Assembly (NCBI GenBank): GCA_009777485.1
Contig: WRLT01000002.1
Location: forward strand, 113,968-177,967
Direction of reading: 5' to 3'
Length of the DNA: 64,000 nt
From: Bacillota bacterium
Lineage (GTDB): Bacteria > Bacillota > Clostridia > Christensenellales > Pumilibacteraceae
The number at the start of each line of letters is the position of its first letter. Position 1 is the first letter of the stretch. The notes under the pieces were generated by a model that ran no database searches, had not been told where the DNA came from, and was given only the letters and a program-made list of their open reading frames with translations. Positions 25,922 to 34,563 of the stretch are shown piece after piece. A program made the position numbers and the translations under genes.

Positions 25922-27895
25922 TTGAAATCTAACACAACAAAAGGCTTAATTTTCGTAGGCGCGGTATTACTTGCGCTAATTGCTATCGGCATTATCTATT
26001 ATACAACGCTTTACCGCCCGGAGGAAATCGGGGTGAATAAGCTAATGGTAGAGGTTAGCGAAAACAACGTCGAAAGAGTTAATGTAATTAACGACCGCAT
26101 CGAGGTGCGTTTCCGTACCCGCGAAGAGCCTATTAAAGACGACCAATACGATGCGTTTTTATACGGCAGGTATTACATTGAGGAATATATTTTTAGTCAC
26201 AACCAAGATATTGTGGCTGTGCTTAACGACGCGGACGCCGATTTAAGCGAGGACGAAATTAAACAGCTTAAAGAAGCTATGATAGACATGCGCTTTAACG
26301 ACCGTCATGCCACCAGCATTTGGAGTATTTTGTATCCTATCGGCGTAGTAATTTTAATTGTTATTATGGCGGTGTTTTTGTTCCGTTCGATAAGCGGGCA
26401 AAACAAGCAAACCATGAACTTCGGCAAAAGCAAGGCAGGCACACAGCAAACCAGCAAGGTGCGCTTTAACGACGTTGCCGGCGCAGAGGAAGAAAAGGTA
26501 GAACTGCAAGAGGTGGTAGAGTTTTTAAAGGCGCCTGCCAAATTTACCAAAGTAGGCGCGCGTATTCCGCGCGGAGTATTGTTGGTAGGCCCTCCCGGAA
26601 CGGGCAAAACCTTGTTTGCCAAAGCCGTTGCAGGCGAGGCGAACGTACCGTTTTTCTCTATATCGGGTTCGGACTTTGTAGAAATGTTTGTAGGCGTAGG
26701 CGCGTCCCGCGTGCGCGATTTATTTGACCAAGCCAAAAAGAACATGCCGTGCATTGTATTTATAGACGAAATCGACGCGGTAGGGCGTCAGCGCGGCGCG
26801 GGCTTAGGCGGCGGGCACGACGAGCGCGAACAAACCTTAAATCAGCTGTTGGTGCAAATGGACGGCTTTGAAACCAACGAGGGTATTATCGTAATGGCGG
26901 CAACCAACCGCGCCGATATTTTAGACCCCGCGCTCATGCGTCCAGGCAGATTTGACCGCCAGATTTATGTGCATATTCCCGATGTGCGCGGCAGAGAGGC
27001 GATTTTCAAGGTTCATGCGCGCAACAAGCCTATGGCAAACGACGTAGATTTTCAAGTGCTGGCGCGTATCACCAGCGGCTTTTCGGGCGCGGATATCGAA
27101 AATCTGTTAAACGAGGCGGCTATTTTATGCGCGCGCGACAACCGCACGTTAATCAATATGAACGACATCAACGAGGGCATCAACAAGGTATTGCTAGGGC
27201 CGCAAAAGAAATCCCGCTTAGTTACCGAAGTGGATAAGCGCATTACGGCGTACCACGAGGTAGGCCATGCGGTTGTCGGCAAAATTTGCAAGCATTGCGG
27301 CCCCGTGCATGAGGTTAGCATTATTCCGCGCGGCAGTGCGGGCGGCTATACCATGTCGCGCCCCGAAGACGACAACCGCTACGAATCGCTTAATAAGCTT
27401 AACGACCACCTAGCAAGAATTATGGGCGGCAGAGCGGCTGAGGAGTTGGTTATTCAAGACGTTACCACCGGCGCGGTGGGTGATTTTAAAATGGCTACCG
27501 AAGTTGCGCGCAAAATGGTTATGGAATGGGGCATGAGCGGCAATAAAAACTTAGGCAAGGTATTTTACGGTTCTAACCAAGAAGTATTTTTGGGCAGAGA
27601 TTATCAGTCCACGCACAACTACTCCGAGGCTACTGCCGCCGAGATAGACCGTGAGGTAAACCGCATCGTAGACGATGCGCACAAACGCGCGTTAGAAATT
27701 CTAACTAAGCACCGCAAGGAAATGGACGTTATGGCGCGCGTATTGTTAGAATGCGAAACCATTTACACCGAAGAGGTAGATATGATTATGGACGGCGCGT
27801 CGGCTGAGGCGGTAAAGGACGCGCTGAACAAAAGGCTTTCTAAAAAGTACGAAAATGTAAACACGAGCGGCGAGCCTTCCGTTGCACCCGCATAA
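25922..27895 (+). CDS. ftsH: ATP-dependent zinc metalloprotease FtsH
   Basis: This membrane-anchored AAA+ protease removes misfolded membrane proteins and selected regulators. The 657-residue chain starts at TTG with GGAGG upstream. TM1 is near residues 8-30 and TM2 near 137-158, enclosing a short extracytoplasmic domain. The Walker A GPPGTGKT begins at residue 223, Walker B is VFIDEID, and the second region of homology ends in RPGRFDR. The zinc site is HEVGH at 445, with a downstream Asp. Family length and order are normal. It has its own promoter, and an uncharacterised membrane protein gene follows after 29 nt, probably in the same operon. Confidence 0.97.
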   Translation: MKSNTTKGLIFVGAVLLALIAIGIIYYTTLYRPEEIGVNKLMVEVSENNVERVNVINDRIEVRFRTREEPIKDDQYDAFLYGRYYIEEYIFSHNQDIVAVLNDADADLSEDEIKQLKEAMIDMRFNDRHATSIWSILYPIGVVILIVIMAVFLFRSISGQNKQTMNFGKSKAGTQQTSKVRFNDVAGAEEEKVELQEVVEFLKAPAKFTKVGARIPRGVLLVGPPGTGKTLFAKAVAGEANVPFFSISGSDFVEMFVGVGASRVRDLFDQAKKNMPCIVFIDEIDAVGRQRGAGLGGGHDEREQTLNQLLVQMDGFETNEGIIVMAATNRADILDPALMRPGRFDRQIYVHIPDVRGREAIFKVHARNKPMANDVDFQVLARITSGFSGADIENLLNEAAILCARDNRTLINMNDINEGINKVLLGPQKKSRLVTEVDKRITAYHEVGHAVVGKICKHCGPVHEVSIIPRGSAGGYTMSRPEDDNRYESLNKLNDHLARIMGGRAAEELVIQDVTTGAVGDFKMATEVARKMVMEWGMSGNKNLGKVFYGSNQEVFLGRDYQSTHNYSEATAAEIDREVNRIVDDAHKRALEILTKHRKEMDVMARVLLECETIYTEEVDMIMDGASAEAVKDALNKRLSKKYENVNTSGEPSVAPA

Positions 27896-27924
27896 AAAAA
27901 TTCAAAACACAGAGGTTAAGAAAA

Positions 27925-28728
27925 ATGGCACTTTCAGCCGAGAAAATCGAAAAACCCCAAAAGAAATTCGTATTTAAAAAATGGATGGCAGTTGTACTGG
28001 CAGGGCTTTTAGCAACCGCAGCCGTATTTATCGTTTTGGGTTGTATACCCTACAAGGGCTTAGGCGCGGAGGAGTTTTCGGATTATCTGCACGTTAATAT
28101 TTACGACCAATCGGGCTTTGCGGTAACGGTTAAAAATAAAGCAACCGCATCCGATATGACCGAAGCCGATTTAAAGCGCGAAGAACTTTTTAACGAGGGT
28201 TTGGCAAGTACGGGCTATTCATTATTGCGCGCCGCGTTTGAGTTTAGCTACATTACCAGCTTACGCTTTGAAACCGAAAGGATATCCGAAAACGTGCGTC
28301 AATACAACGACGACGATACGCCCAGAAAAAATCGGCACGGCGAAGACGTTTTTAAAACCGAAAAGCGCACCGAGCGCGTTATGCAAAACGCCAAAGAATT
28401 ATTAGACCCCCCCGAAACAGGCGGCGGCTACTACGCGCTGGATTTTATTTACCGCGACCACCGCGACCAGCCGCGCAAAACAATTACTGTTCAAGGCGAA
28501 ACAATTGAATACGACCGTATCCGCATTGTGCTGTTTGACTCATTAAACACCATTATGCCCTTTACCATAAACTTTTTTGACAGCAATAAGGTTGCCCACG
28601 ACGCAGGCGAAACATTAGAGGTTGAAGTACCTAACGTGGTCATCCGTCTTAACACCAGTAAATTGTACGAAACGCTAGGCGAAATCAAATCGTTGACGGG
28701 CGGCAGCCCCGACAACGGAAGTTTTTAA
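27925..28728 (+). CDS. Membrane-anchored or lipoprotein-like protein of unknown function
   Basis: This 267-residue protein has a 20-residue basic N-terminus, a single hydrophobic helix (MAVVLAGLLATAAVFIVLGC) and a soluble remainder facing outward. VLGC at the helix end resembles a lipobox, but the long N-terminal tail argues for a simple membrane anchor. The SD AGAGG precedes the ATG. It directly follows ftsH and may be co-transcribed with it, so a role in envelope quality control is conceivable but unproven. I recognise no domain. Confidence 0.7.
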   Translation: MALSAEKIEKPQKKFVFKKWMAVVLAGLLATAAVFIVLGCIPYKGLGAEEFSDYLHVNIYDQSGFAVTVKNKATASDMTEADLKREELFNEGLASTGYSLLRAAFEFSYITSLRFETERISENVRQYNDDDTPRKNRHGEDVFKTEKRTERVMQNAKELLDPPETGGGYYALDFIYRDHRDQPRKTITVQGETIEYDRIRIVLFDSLNTIMPFTINFFDSNKVAHDAGETLEVEVPNVVIRLNTSKLYETLGEIKSLTGGSPDNGSF

Positions 28729-28729
28729 A

Positions 28730-28826
28730 ACTGACAACTTACAATTTACAATTGACGAATTATTGCTATTTGTTTTATTAATTATTTTAGCCGAAATTCG
28801 TCAGTTGTCAATTGTCAGTCGTCAGT
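28730..28826. repeat. Family B dispersed hairpin repeat, inverted orientation
   Basis: The left arm is ACTGACAACTTACAATTTAC and on, then ATTGACGAATTATTGCTATT, an AT-rich centre, TTTTAGCCGAAATTCG and a TCAGTTGTC right arm. The core is the reverse complement of the other three copies. Confidence 0.8.
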
Positions 28827-28857
28827 AAAAACCCAATATCTAAGAGGAGATAAAACT

Positions 28858-29817
28858 ATGAAAAAAGCAATACTTTTTATATTTTTAGCGCTTTGCTTTG
28901 CGGGTGCGTCGGCGGCCGTGTATTTCTTCGGGATTGTCCCTAATCAAGAAAGGGCGCATATTGCGAAAAACGGCGTTCCCGGAGTAGGCACGGTTACCGC
29001 GATTAGAAGCAATACCGAAGTTAACGACGAACCGCGCTACCGCATAGAATTTACGTTTGTAAACGCCGAAACGGGGCAAAAGCACAACGGCAGAACCGCA
29101 GATGTGTATACCTACTCTGAATTGAGTTCGTTAGGCGAGACAGTGCCGATAAAATACATAGGAGACCGCGCCGTTGTAATGCCGTATAAGGCAAGCATTA
29201 TGAGTTGGCTAGGTTGGATACTTATTGCCGCTTTTGTAGCGGCCGCGCTAGGCTTAATTGTGGGCGCGGTTTTGGTGATTAAATTTAGCAAAGAGGCATC
29301 CTCTATTAAAAAAGGCGGAAAAGATGGAACGGCTACTTTTTTAAGTTCCAGCGTTGGCATGTATATCAACAATGCGCCGCGCTATAAAATCCATTATACC
29401 TATACGGACGAGTTCGGCGAATACCACGAGGGCAAAACGGGTTCTTCGTACCGTCAAGATGAGGCGGACGCGTTTCAATCCATGCGCACGTTTCCGATTC
29501 GCTTTGCGGGCAAAAAGTCGGTAATTTTAATACAAAAGAAAGACTTGCTTGCCGCCGCCGCCGCTGCGTCTGCAGCACAAAGCGCGGCTATGCAAAATGC
29601 GGCTATGCAAGCGCAAGCGTTTACACAACCGCAAAACCCTCCTCCGCAAGCACACCCTTTTGCGCCGCTGCAAGCACAAGAAACGTCGCAACCTCAACCG
29701 CAGCCGACACAACAGCCGACACCGTTTACCCAACCTCCCGCTTTATGTAAATTTTGCAACGCGGCCGTTACGCCAGACATGAAATTTTGTGCTAATTGCG
29801 GCGCGGGGTTGTCTTAA
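28858..29817 (+). CDS. DUF3592-like membrane protein with C-terminal zinc ribbon
   Basis: This 319-residue protein has two hydrophobic helices (about 4-26 and 119-143), each followed by a similar beta-rich domain (GVGTVTAIRSNTEVNDEPRYRIEFTF and GTATFLSSSVGMYINNAPRYKIHYTY). I read these as two DUF3592-like modules. An Ala/Gln/Pro-rich linker of about 70 residues leads to a C-terminal zinc ribbon with paired CxxC (CKFCNAA and CANCGAG). Such ribbons often mediate protein contacts. The SD-like AGAGGAG precedes the ATG. The stop codon lies inside a perfect 18-bp hairpin. Function unknown. Confidence 0.75.
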   Translation: MKKAILFIFLALCFAGASAAVYFFGIVPNQERAHIAKNGVPGVGTVTAIRSNTEVNDEPRYRIEFTFVNAETGQKHNGRTADVYTYSELSSLGETVPIKYIGDRAVVMPYKASIMSWLGWILIAAFVAAALGLIVGAVLVIKFSKEASSIKKGGKDGTATFLSSSVGMYINNAPRYKIHYTYTDEFGEYHEGKTGSSYRQDEADAFQSMRTFPIRFAGKKSVILIQKKDLLAAAAAASAAQSAAMQNAAMQAQAFTQPQNPPPQAHPFAPLQAQETSQPQPQPTQQPTPFTQPPALCKFCNAAVTPDMKFCANCGAGLS

Positions 29818-29853
29818 ATTTGGTGCGATTTGCCTCAAATTTAAGACAACCCC
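29805..29853. other. Perfect 18-bp hairpin overlapping a stop codon
   Basis: 29805-29822 pairs perfectly with 29836-29853 around a 13-nt loop. No T-run follows, so it is not a classic intrinsic terminator. The arm segment TTGTCTTAAATTTG nearly matches the outer arm of D copy 2 (35596-35612). Confidence 0.7.
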
Positions 29854-29888
29854 CGTTCACTTAAAAATCCGCGATAAAACCTAGTAGT

Positions 29889-30347
29889 TTATTTTTTATC
29901 GGCTTCTCGTAGTTTCTTTTTCTTTCTAAGGTGTGCAAGCCAAATAATATCCCAAACTAACAATACAAAAAATGCTAAATTTGATACGACGGTGCTAAAT
30001 AAAATTAGCATACCGTCTTCTTCAAAGTGTACAATTTTAACTACGCCCACCATAATGGCTGTAAGCATTAAAAGTTTTAGCAATAGTTTGACAAAGCGGT
30101 AGGCAACCTTTATACGTTTGCTTACCTTAGAATCGGGCTTTAATAGGGGATTTATAATAAAAAGCTTAACAACTAAAAAAACGGCAAACGCAAGCGTTAG
30201 GGCAAGCATAGAAAAATGATACCATCTTTTTCCGCTGTCGGCCTCATTTAATATAATTAAATACGCCAAAAACGCCAGCGTACACACCAGTGTAAAAATA
30301 TCGCCTGCCGCAACGGTGATTTTTAATTTTTTTTCTTCCCTTTCCAT
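29889..30347 (-). CDS. Four-helix membrane protein of unknown function
   Basis: The ATG at 30347 (MEREEKKLKITV) gives 152 residues with four hydrophobic segments (about 12-33, 43-66, 86-107 and 117-139) and highly basic termini (LRKKKKLREADKK). There is no SD; a TATTAT box ends 6 nt before the ATG with TTTACA 17 nt upstream, so it is probably leaderless. It lies downstream of the beta-eliminating lyase gene, separated by a long hairpin, and could be unrelated to it. I recognise no family. Confidence 0.65.
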   Translation of the reverse strand: MEREEKKLKITVAAGDIFTLVCTLAFLAYLIILNEADSGKRWYHFSMLALTLAFAVFLVVKLFIINPLLKPDSKVSKRIKVAYRFVKLLLKLLMLTAIMVGVVKIVHFEEDGMLILFSTVVSNLAFFVLLVWDIIWLAHLRKKKKLREADKK

Positions 30348-30353
30348 CCTATA

Positions 30354-30382
30354 ATAATAAAAGATGTTATAAATTTTGTAAA
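30354..30382 (-). promoter_or_regulatory. Promoter of the four-helix protein, leaderless type
   Basis: On the minus strand TTTACA (30382-30377) and TATTAT (30359-30354) are spaced by 17 nt, 6 nt before the ATG. The -35 box lies inside the hairpin at 30371-30427. Confidence 0.55.
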
Positions 30383-30427
30383 GCACTTAAAGCAATATAA
30401 TACATGCTTTAAGTGCTTTACAAATTT
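30371..30427. terminator. Long AT-rich hairpin after the lyase gene
   Basis: 30371-30394 pairs with 30405-30427 (about 22 bp, one bulge) around a 10-nt loop. It starts 4 nt past the lyase stop codon. It is a likely transcription or mRNA-stability boundary, although the T-run is weak. Confidence 0.6.
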
Positions 30428-30430
30428 ATC

Positions 30431-31876
30431 TTACAAGCCTGTGCCGAAGTCTTGCTTAAACTTCTTTACCAGTTTTTCTTGCCAGCCGCCTACGGCATCT
30501 AATTCGCCAAAGAAAAACCTTAAAATGTTGGGTTCTTTGCGCCATTTTAAGCCGCCTACTAAATCCTTGTTTTTAAACAGCCAAATTACGCGGTCGGTTA
30601 CAAACTTAACCTGACTCATCGTAAATACGCGGCGGGGCAGTGCAAGACGCACCAACTCAATCGCCGAAAAATGTTCGCTTCCGTCGGGGTTGCGTTCTTC
30701 GCTTACCGTGCCGCGCTCCATGCCGCGCACGCCCGATATAATAAACAACGCCGCCGCTAAGCTTGCCGCTTGAAATTCTGCTTGCTTTACGTGCGGCAAA
30801 AAGGCTTTCGCATCTAAATGACAGCCCAGCCCGCCCGCAGGCGTAACCACAGGAACGCCCGCTTTAACCAGTTCGTCCACCATAAAGCGGATAAAGCTAG
30901 GGCCTTGCGAAATCATATCCATATCCATGCTTTCTTCTATGCCTACGGCAATAGCTTCAATTTCCTTTACGCTCATGCCGCCGTAGGTTAAAAAGCCCTC
31001 AAACAGCGGCACCAACGGCTTTAATTGTTCGTATAAGGCGTCGTTGTTTAAGCAGATGCCGCCGCCGCGCGCCGAACCTAATTTGCGCGCCGAAAAGTAG
31101 ATGATGTCCGCACAGGCGGCAACCTCGTTGCAAATTTCTAAAACGGTTTTATCTTTACATGCCGCCTCGCGCACCTTAATAAAGTATAGGTTATCTTGCA
31201 AAAGGCTTGCGTCTATCATAAGGGGAACGCCGTTCTTTTTGCACAGTGCGGAAGTTTCTTTGATGTTGGCTAACGAAACGGGTTGTCCGCCTAGTAGGTT
31301 GCCGCCCGCCTCAATCCGCACAAACGGAATGTTTTTGCCGTGTTCGGCAAACGCCTTTTTTAATTTGTCGATATCAATATTGCCCTTAAACGGCTCTTTG
31401 GATGCGATGTTAAACGCCTCATCGGCAGGAATTTCTAACACCGTACCGCCTTGCAGACCGATGTGCGCTTTGGTGGTGGTAAAATGCACGTTCATAGGCA
31501 CTATGCTGCCAGGCTTTACTAGCACGCGTGAAAGTAAATGTTCGCAGGCGCGGCCTTGATGGGCGGGCAGAAAGTATTTCATTTTAAACACGCGTTGCAA
31601 TACCGATTCTAAGCGGAAAAAGCTTTCGCCGCCCGCGTAGCTGTCGTCCGCTACCATCATAGCGGCCATCTGACGGTCGCTCATGGCGTTTACGCCGCTG
31701 TCGCTAAGCATATCTAAAAAGATGTCGCGGTTTCTTAATAAAAAGGTGTTGTTTCCTGCTTCTTGCATAGCCGCAAAGCGGCGGTCAATCGGCTTTAACT
31801 CGATTTTTTGTACGATGCGTACCTTGTGCATTTCCAGCGGAAATTCTTCGCCGGTAGATAATTTGATGCTTTCCAT
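30431..31876 (-). CDS. Tryptophanase / tyrosine phenol-lyase family beta-eliminating lyase
   Basis: This 481-residue PLP enzyme cleaves an aromatic amino acid to pyruvate, ammonia and the free aromatic. PLP-Lys is K265 in FSARKLGS; Tyr80, Arg109 (HQGR) and the LPRR Arg are conserved. At the site that separates the two family activities it has Thr133 (HFTTTKAH, where tryptophanase has Asp in FDTTQGH) and Arg388 (GMERG, as Arg381 of tyrosine phenol-lyase). A tyrosine-type substrate is therefore favoured. However, the Arg that contacts PLP in both enzymes (Arg217/226) is Leu225 here, so the substrate is not settled. It lies behind a Tyr-rich leader peptide and attenuator. Databases may simply call it tryptophanase. 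Confidence 0.88.
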   Translation of the reverse strand: MESIKLSTGEEFPLEMHKVRIVQKIELKPIDRRFAAMQEAGNNTFLLRNRDIFLDMLSDSGVNAMSDRQMAAMMVADDSYAGGESFFRLESVLQRVFKMKYFLPAHQGRACEHLLSRVLVKPGSIVPMNVHFTTTKAHIGLQGGTVLEIPADEAFNIASKEPFKGNIDIDKLKKAFAEHGKNIPFVRIEAGGNLLGGQPVSLANIKETSALCKKNGVPLMIDASLLQDNLYFIKVREAACKDKTVLEICNEVAACADIIYFSARKLGSARGGGICLNNDALYEQLKPLVPLFEGFLTYGGMSVKEIEAIAVGIEESMDMDMISQGPSFIRFMVDELVKAGVPVVTPAGGLGCHLDAKAFLPHVKQAEFQAASLAAALFIISGVRGMERGTVSEERNPDGSEHFSAIELVRLALPRRVFTMSQVKFVTDRVIWLFKNKDLVGGLKWRKEPNILRFFFGELDAVGGWQEKLVKKFKQDFGTGL

Positions 31877-31959
31877 TTTTGTTTTTTCCTTTTATTTTTT
31901 ATTTTTGTTGGTTAAATTTTTTATGGATACGTTATTTTTTGACGGGGAGGAGGGGCTAT

Positions 31960-31997
31960 AAAAAAACTGCCGACACTCTCTTTTGTTGCGCGGCAGT
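31960..31997 (-). terminator. Attenuator (intrinsic terminator) in the lyase leader
   Basis: On the minus strand ACTGCCG (31997-31991) pairs with CGGCAGT (31972-31966), extended by CGC/GTG, and runs straight into seven T (31966-31960). It lies between the leader peptide stop codon and the lyase start. Confidence 0.8.
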
Positions 31998-32029
31998 CGT
32001 TGCTATCGGTTTAGACTAAACTTAAAAAC

Positions 32030-32086
32030 CTACACACAATACTGCGTGTAAGCATAATAAATTCCGACAAAAACTACGTTATCCAT
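32030..32086 (-). CDS. Leader peptide of the beta-eliminating lyase gene
   Basis: An ATG at 32086 opens an 18-codon frame, MDNVVFVGIYYAYTQYCV, ending in TAG at 32032-32030. It has four Tyr and no Trp. The ATG is 6 nt after a TATACT box, so the peptide would be read from the very 5' end of the mRNA. An intrinsic terminator follows about 30 nt after the stop. The layout mirrors tnaC of the E. coli tnaCAB operon, where ribosome stalling at the leader controls termination, but with Tyr instead of Trp as the striking residue. Stalling here is inferred. The 373-nt gap before the next upstream gene holds only this leader and its promoter. Confidence 0.7.
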   Translation of the reverse strand: MDNVVFVGIYYAYTQYCV

Positions 32087-32092
32087 ATTGCT

Positions 32093-32122
32093 AGTATATA
32101 AAAGTTTGCCGCGCCGTGTCAA
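32093..32122 (-). promoter_or_regulatory. Promoter of the leader peptide and lyase
   Basis: On the minus strand TTGACA (32122-32117) and TATACT (32098-32093) are spaced by 18 nt. Confidence 0.8.
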
Positions 32123-32249
32123 CTATTTTTCGACACTTTTTTAAAATTTTTTTAAGTTTTTTTACAAGTTGGGGGTTAGCTTGCGCGCATAATCTCTTAC
32201 AGGGCGTAAAATATCGTAGCGGCGGCATAGATAAATTAAATGTATTTTT

Positions 32250-34376
32250 TTATTTATTGTTTATTATTTCGATTGGTTTTTTATTTGTTATTTTAATTAT
32301 CGGCAATACGGTTGCCAGTACTGCTACACCAAAGCATAGCAAAAACAACAATGCAACCTGCAAAATGCCTATATTAAATATAGAAATAAAATATATGCTA
32401 TTGAGTATAACACATAAAACAGTTACTGCAATCAGCGAAACAATAAATTCTATACAGGAGATTATTAAACTTTGTGTTAAAAAAATCGCAAGGATGTCTT
32501 TGCGCCGTGCACCTAATGCCCGCAATATTCCAATATCGTTTTTCTTAAAATCAATGCTGACCGATAAAAAGTTCATTGCCAGCAATGCGGAAAAAATAAA
32601 AAATATAACGGCAACAATTATAGCCGCAAGCATTAAATAGTCTTTAAAAAAAGACGCTGAGGTCATAAATGCAGAAAATGCTGAGGTTAGATAAACCGAA
32701 TAAACTTGCGTATCCTCTTTATAATTCAATTTATTAAATAAAGCTTTATCTTTGTTTATATCTCCGCTTAACTTAATTAGCACTCTGTCTACTTCTTCAA
32801 GACCGACTTTATTGTTGAGAAAACCTTTGCGGACAAATCCGTAAGAAATAATCGAATCACGCGCCCCGTTAAATAAATTTTGGCTATAAAGGTCGTTGTG
32901 CGTATTGTAATTATCTATGTCAAATTCTTGAAAAGCCGCTTTATCTTGTTCTGTTGAATAAATGCCTGATATAGTAAATTCGCCTATGGTTTTTCCGATA
33001 AGGTCATCGGGCGTAGAAATTGCAATAACTGTGCCGTCCTCTGATTTATAGCCAAATCTAATAAACATATCGGCTCTAATATCGGTGATTGCAATTTCGT
33101 TAAATGCTTGCGGTAATCTGCACAAACCTTTATCTACGAACCTATCGTCTATTTTTAGGTTTAAATCCGTTGTACCCGTATCGAAATCGATTTCTGCCAA
33201 ATGCTCAAATCTATACAACCCAAGCCCTAAATAAGGGTTGTTTCGACTAACCAAATTATCTTCGCCCACATAATTAGCAAGATACTGCAAGTCAAGTTGG
33301 TATCTCCATGAAACAAAAACAGATGTCGGGATAACCGCATTATTATATTTAGTTAGCTCTTGCATTTGAAAAGTTGTAAAAGGGATTCGGTTGTTTTGCT
33401 CATCAAAACTAGAACTGTTAACCGTAACCATTCTATAATTGTTTGCATAAAGGGTTTTTATTTCCACCGTAAATTCATTGGTTGCGCTTGCCGTAATAGA
33501 AAACCCAAAAATTATAAAGGTTATAATGGATAATAACATAGAAATTATCAATCGGCTTTTCTTATTTTTCAGTCCGCTTGCGCCCATGTAAAAACTGCGT
33601 TTAAACGGAAGCTTGCTTTTAACCAATTTGCAATCGTTTTCGGTATACTTTTTTTCTGCATTTTCGTTTACCTTAGCGGAAGCACTGCTCTGTAAGGAAT
33701 CGTTGATAATTACACCGTCTTTTAATTCGATCATGCGGTCTGCGTACTTTTTAGCGTTATCATAGTCATGCGTGACTACGATAATTAGCTTATCCTTAGA
33801 TAAAACCTTTAAAATATCATAAATTGCAGTTCCTGTTTCGCTGTCAAGTGCGCCTGTTGGCTCGTCGGCTAAGATGATTTCGGGGTTTTTGACTAACGCA
33901 CGGGCAATAGCAACACGCTGTTTTTGACCGCCCGACAATTCACTTGCAAGTTTATTATACAAGGTTTCACCATGCTCGTTTATCAACTCGAATTGTTGCA
34001 AAATGGTTTCTATTTGCTTTTTTTCAACCTGTTTGCCTTGCAGTTCTAAGGCAAGCTTGATATTATCGCCTACGGTATAAGTCGGAATCAAATTGTATTC
34101 TTGAAAAATAAAACCCACATGCGTATTTCGATAGCTGTCAAAATCTGACGGTGAAAAAAATTTACTTGATTTGTTGCCTTGTATAATAATTTCGCCGTCA
34201 TCGGGCATATCTATTCCACCGAGTAAATTAAGAAGTGTTGATTTTCCGCTGCCGCTCTTCCCCAGAATAAAGATTAAACCGTTATTGCCAAAATCAATCG
34301 AAACATTGTGTAATGCTTTTACTGCCGCACATTTTTTAGATTGATACGTTTTTCTTAAATTAGTACAACGCAACAT
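32250..34376 (-). CDS. MacB-like ABC transporter, ATPase fused to FtsX-type permease
   Basis: This 708-residue protein carries an N-terminal ABC ATPase (Walker A GKSGSGKST near residue 37, signature LSGGQKQR near 142, Walker B IILADEPTGALD near 162). It is joined to a permease with one TM near residue 285, a large outside domain and three C-terminal TMs. This is the mechanotransmission type used for antimicrobial peptide resistance, lipoprotein or peptide export. Codon use is more AT-rich than in most neighbours, which may hint at transfer. The SD GAGGT precedes the ATG. It is divergent from a small secreted protein gene that may be its cargo or inducer. Confidence 0.9.
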   Translation of the reverse strand: MLRCTNLRKTYQSKKCAAVKALHNVSIDFGNNGLIFILGKSGSGKSTLLNLLGGIDMPDDGEIIIQGNKSSKFFSPSDFDSYRNTHVGFIFQEYNLIPTYTVGDNIKLALELQGKQVEKKQIETILQQFELINEHGETLYNKLASELSGGQKQRVAIARALVKNPEIILADEPTGALDSETGTAIYDILKVLSKDKLIIVVTHDYDNAKKYADRMIELKDGVIINDSLQSSASAKVNENAEKKYTENDCKLVKSKLPFKRSFYMGASGLKNKKSRLIISMLLSIITFIIFGFSITASATNEFTVEIKTLYANNYRMVTVNSSSFDEQNNRIPFTTFQMQELTKYNNAVIPTSVFVSWRYQLDLQYLANYVGEDNLVSRNNPYLGLGLYRFEHLAEIDFDTGTTDLNLKIDDRFVDKGLCRLPQAFNEIAITDIRADMFIRFGYKSEDGTVIAISTPDDLIGKTIGEFTISGIYSTEQDKAAFQEFDIDNYNTHNDLYSQNLFNGARDSIISYGFVRKGFLNNKVGLEEVDRVLIKLSGDINKDKALFNKLNYKEDTQVYSVYLTSAFSAFMTSASFFKDYLMLAAIIVAVIFFIFSALLAMNFLSVSIDFKKNDIGILRALGARRKDILAIFLTQSLIISCIEFIVSLIAVTVLCVILNSIYFISIFNIGILQVALLFLLCFGVAVLATVLPIIKITNKKPIEIINNK

Positions 34377-34408
34377 AATGGCTTTACCTCATGCAATTTG
34401 TTAATAAC

Positions 34409-34437
34409 AGTATTGCATAATAGATAACAAAAGTCAA
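34409..34437 (-). promoter_or_regulatory. Probable promoter of the MacB-like transporter
   Basis: On the minus strand TTGACT (34437-34432) and AATACT (34414-34409) are spaced by 17 nt. The -10 match is weak. Confidence 0.45.
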
Positions 34438-34503
34438 CTATGTTTATCATAAAACCATAATTAGTATTTTTTTAAATGTTTTTTACTTTATTTGTAAATT
34501 TAC

Positions 34504-34532
34504 TTTACAAGCAGAAATTTTTATGATATAAT
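34504..34532 (+). promoter_or_regulatory. Promoter of the small secreted protein
   Basis: TTTACA (34504-34509) and TATAAT (34527-34532) are spaced by 17 nt, with AAGGAG before the ATG. Confidence 0.8.
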
Positions 34533-34563
34533 ATAAATATCTTAAAATAAAAGGAGAAAAATT

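Noticed and set aside
29805..29853. Intrinsic terminator after the DUF3592 gene
   Set aside because: The stem is perfect but no T-run follows on either strand, so I list it as a hairpin only.
32116..32640. Open frame of 174 codons on the plus strand at the end of the MacB-like gene
   Set aside because: It is antisense to the permease coding sequence; its start lies across the lyase promoter, and the product is low-complexity Ile/Lys-rich.
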